Part shown: positions 5,103 through 5,917 of the stretch, in pieces
Numbering within the stretch: position 1 is the first letter of the stretch
Layout: every line of letters starts with the position of its first letter
Source: Streptomyces sp. NRRL WC-3549
GTDB taxonomy: Bacteria > Actinomycetota > Actinomycetes > Streptomycetales > Streptomycetaceae
Direction of reading: 5' to 3'
Assembly: GCF_000721935.1 (NCBI RefSeq)
Contig: NZ_KL585420.1
Span: 70,163 to 76,079 of the forward strand
Length of the DNA: 5,917 nucleotides
Translations under genes and position numbers: made by a program
The notes under the pieces: model-generated
What the model saw: the letters and a program-made list of their open reading frames with translations, nothing else
The model's database searches: none
Told to the model about the DNA's origin: nothing

Positions 5103-5564
5103 ATGGCAGAGCCGAGGATCTTCACGTCCGCACAGGAGCTGCGGGAGGCGGTGGGCGAGGAGCTGGGGCACAGCGACTGGCTGGAGATCGAGCAGCAGCG
5201 GATCGACCGGTTCGCCGAGGCCACCGGCGACCACCAGTGGATCCATGTGGACCCCGAGCGCGCCGCGGCCGGCCCCTTCGGCACGACGATCGCGCACGGC
5301 TATCTGACGCTCTCGCTGCTGCCGGCGCTGGTCCCGCAGGTCCTGCGGGTCGAGGGCGCGAAGATGGGCATCAACTACGGCACCGACAAGGTGCGTTTCC
5401 CCTCGCCGGTGCCCGTGGGCTCGCGGCTCCGCGCCACGGCGGTGCTCAAGAACGTCGAGGAGGCGGGCGGCGGGGTGCAGGTGACCGCCCTCGTCACGGT
5501 CGAGCGCGAAGGCGGCGACAAGCCGGTCTGCGTCGCCGAGTCGGTGTCGCGCTACTACTTCTGA
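5103..5564 (+). CDS. MaoC-like (R)-specific enoyl/hydroxyacyl-CoA dehydratase, HtdZ (Rv0130) type
   Basis: A 153-residue single hot-dog-fold protein that would interconvert (R)-3-hydroxyacyl-CoA and trans-2-enoyl-CoA in the cytoplasm, in fatty-acid or related acyl-CoA metabolism. The hydratase motif is intact: FAEATGDHQWIHVDPERA at 37-54 supplies the catalytic pair Asp43 and His48, followed by GPFGTTIAHGYLTLSLLP (57-74). NYGTDKVRFPSPVPVGSRL further on is characteristic of the family. The sequence closely resembles M. tuberculosis Rv0130 (about 151 residues, catalytic Asp40 and His45 as I recall it), so it is full length. The start is ATG 5103 with GGAG at 5091-5094, spacing 8; the frame is open far upstream, but that part is the repeat region and antisense of soxR. 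Its stop overlaps the end of the convergent TetR gene by 10 bp, and that regulator may control it. Confidence 0.92.
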   Translation: MAEPRIFTSAQELREAVGEELGHSDWLEIEQQRIDRFAEATGDHQWIHVDPERAAAGPFGTTIAHGYLTLSLLPALVPQVLRVEGAKMGINYGTDKVRFPSPVPVGSRLRATAVLKNVEEAGGGVQVTALVTVEREGGDKPVCVAESVSRYYF

Positions 5565-5878
5565 GCGCCGACCATGCGCAGGACGAGGTCGGCGTAGAGG
5601 GTGCCGACCTCGTCGGGCGTCCGGCTGCCCTGGGCGTTGAACCAGCGCGCCACGTCGATGCAGAGCGACAGCACGGCCAACGTGGTGCCCGGGACGTCCG
5701 GGACGTCGAACTCCCCGGCCCGTACGCCCTCGCCGATGATGCCGCGCACGACCGCGTCGGTCTTCCTGCGCAGGCCGACGATCTCGGCCCGGTGCTCCTC
5801 GCCGAGGGCCTCCAGTTCGTACTGCACGACCCGCGCCGTGGTGTGGCGCTCGGCGTGCCAGCGCACGAAGGACCGTAC
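5555..5878 (-). CDS. TetR-family transcriptional regulator, C-terminal part only
   Basis: The 107 genomic residues, beginning VRSFVRWHAERHTTARVVQ, are the ligand-binding C-terminal domain of a TetR repressor. The segments ALGEEHRAEIVGLRRK, IIGEGVRAGEF and LCIDVARWF, then DEVGTLYADLVLRMVG, resemble the KstR2-like branch that responds to acyl-CoA thioesters. The DNA-binding helix-turn-helix, normally in the first 60 or so residues, is missing because the contig ends in sequencing adapter; this is an assembly truncation, not a pseudogene. Apparent start codons at 5895 and 5893 lie in the adapter and give false N-termini (MCIRDR, MYKRQ). The stop is TAG at 5557-5555. The gene is convergent with the MaoC dehydratase gene and overlaps it by 10 bp; a repressor of acyl-CoA genes next to such an enzyme is a common pairing. 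The family is clear; the ligand and targets are inferred. Confidence 0.85.
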   Translation of the reverse strand, partial: VRSFVRWHAERHTTARVVQYELEALGEEHRAEIVGLRRKTDAVVRGIIGEGVRAGEFDVPDVPGTTLAVLSLCIDVARWFNAQGSRTPDEVGTLYADLVLRMVGAQK

Positions 5879-5917
5879 CTGTCTCTTATACACATCTCTG
5901 ATGGCGCGAGGGAGGCG
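5879..5917. other. Sequencing adapter: Nextera mosaic end plus Epicentre/454-A primer (not genomic)
   Basis: Positions 5879-5897 read CTGTCTCTTATACACATCT, the 19-bp Tn5/Nextera mosaic end. Positions 5898-5916 read CTGATGGCGCGAGGGAGGC, the reverse complement of the 454 A primer that early Epicentre Nextera kits placed outside the mosaic end. The final G at 5917 fits the next base of that adapter's Illumina extension. This is read-through adapter left on the contig end. Genomic sequence stops at 5878. Confidence 0.98.

Noticed and set aside
4815..5297. An N-terminally extended SoxR of 338 residues
   Set aside because: The extension reads through both repeat arrays and antisense to the dehydratase. 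The SoxR homology begins just after the GTG at 4814.
5494..5895. A 133-codon minus-strand protein beginning MCIRDR
   Set aside because: Its start codon is in the sequencing adapter. It runs in the wrong frame through the TetR gene and into the antisense of the dehydratase.
5879..5897. A genomic Tn5-like transposon end
   Set aside because: The adjoining 19 bases are the 454-A primer and the contig ends there, so this is library adapter and not a mobile element.

Overview
The window looks like a 5.9-kb draft contig from a Streptomyces or close actinomycete. GC is very high, third codon positions are almost all G/C, and GTG starts and purine-rich ribosome-binding sites are present. Several products (a Streptomyces-type secreted penicillin acylase, SoxR with an actinobacterial N-terminus, an Rv0130/HtdZ-like MaoC dehydratase) also fit that group. 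All family calls come from reading the translations by eye; no database search was run.

Layout from left to right: (1) 1-2529, minus strand, most of a secreted penicillin acylase family enzyme whose C-terminus runs off the left end. (2) 2530-2750, a divergent intergenic region with a good promoter for the acylase and an inverted repeat in front of the next gene. (3) 2751-3365, plus strand, a conserved-looking protein of unknown function with a C-terminal two-CxxC zinc-ribbon-like motif. (4) 3366-3550, a degenerate 25-bp tandem repeat whose last unit forms a TTGTCAGTG promoter element resembling the mycobacterial PafBC/RecA-independent DNA-damage promoter. It is placed so that the next gene would be read from a leaderless mRNA. 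(5) 3551-4261, plus strand, a short BKACE (DUF849) family enzyme. (6) 4281-4814, minus strand, soxR, convergent with the BKACE gene and probably leaderless too. (7) 4815-5102, a 288-bp divergent region holding two adjacent minisatellites (3 x 9 bp and 6 x 15 bp), a possible promoter and a near-palindrome that could be a TetR operator. (8) 5103-5564, plus strand, an HtdZ-type MaoC dehydratase. (9) 5555-5878, minus strand, the C-terminal part of a TetR-family regulator, convergent with and overlapping the dehydratase by 10 bp. (10) 5879-5917, not genomic: Nextera transposon mosaic end followed by the old Epicentre/454-A adapter.

The genes do not form one pathway. The clearest functional pairing is the MaoC dehydratase with the neighbouring TetR regulator, a common arrangement for control of acyl-CoA metabolism. 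The acylase, the zinc-ribbon protein, the BKACE enzyme and SoxR look like independent transcription units. I see no complete novel system. The points most worth checking are the promoter architecture in front of the BKACE gene, the tandem repeats between soxR and the MaoC gene, and the adapter that creates false protein N-termini at the right end.
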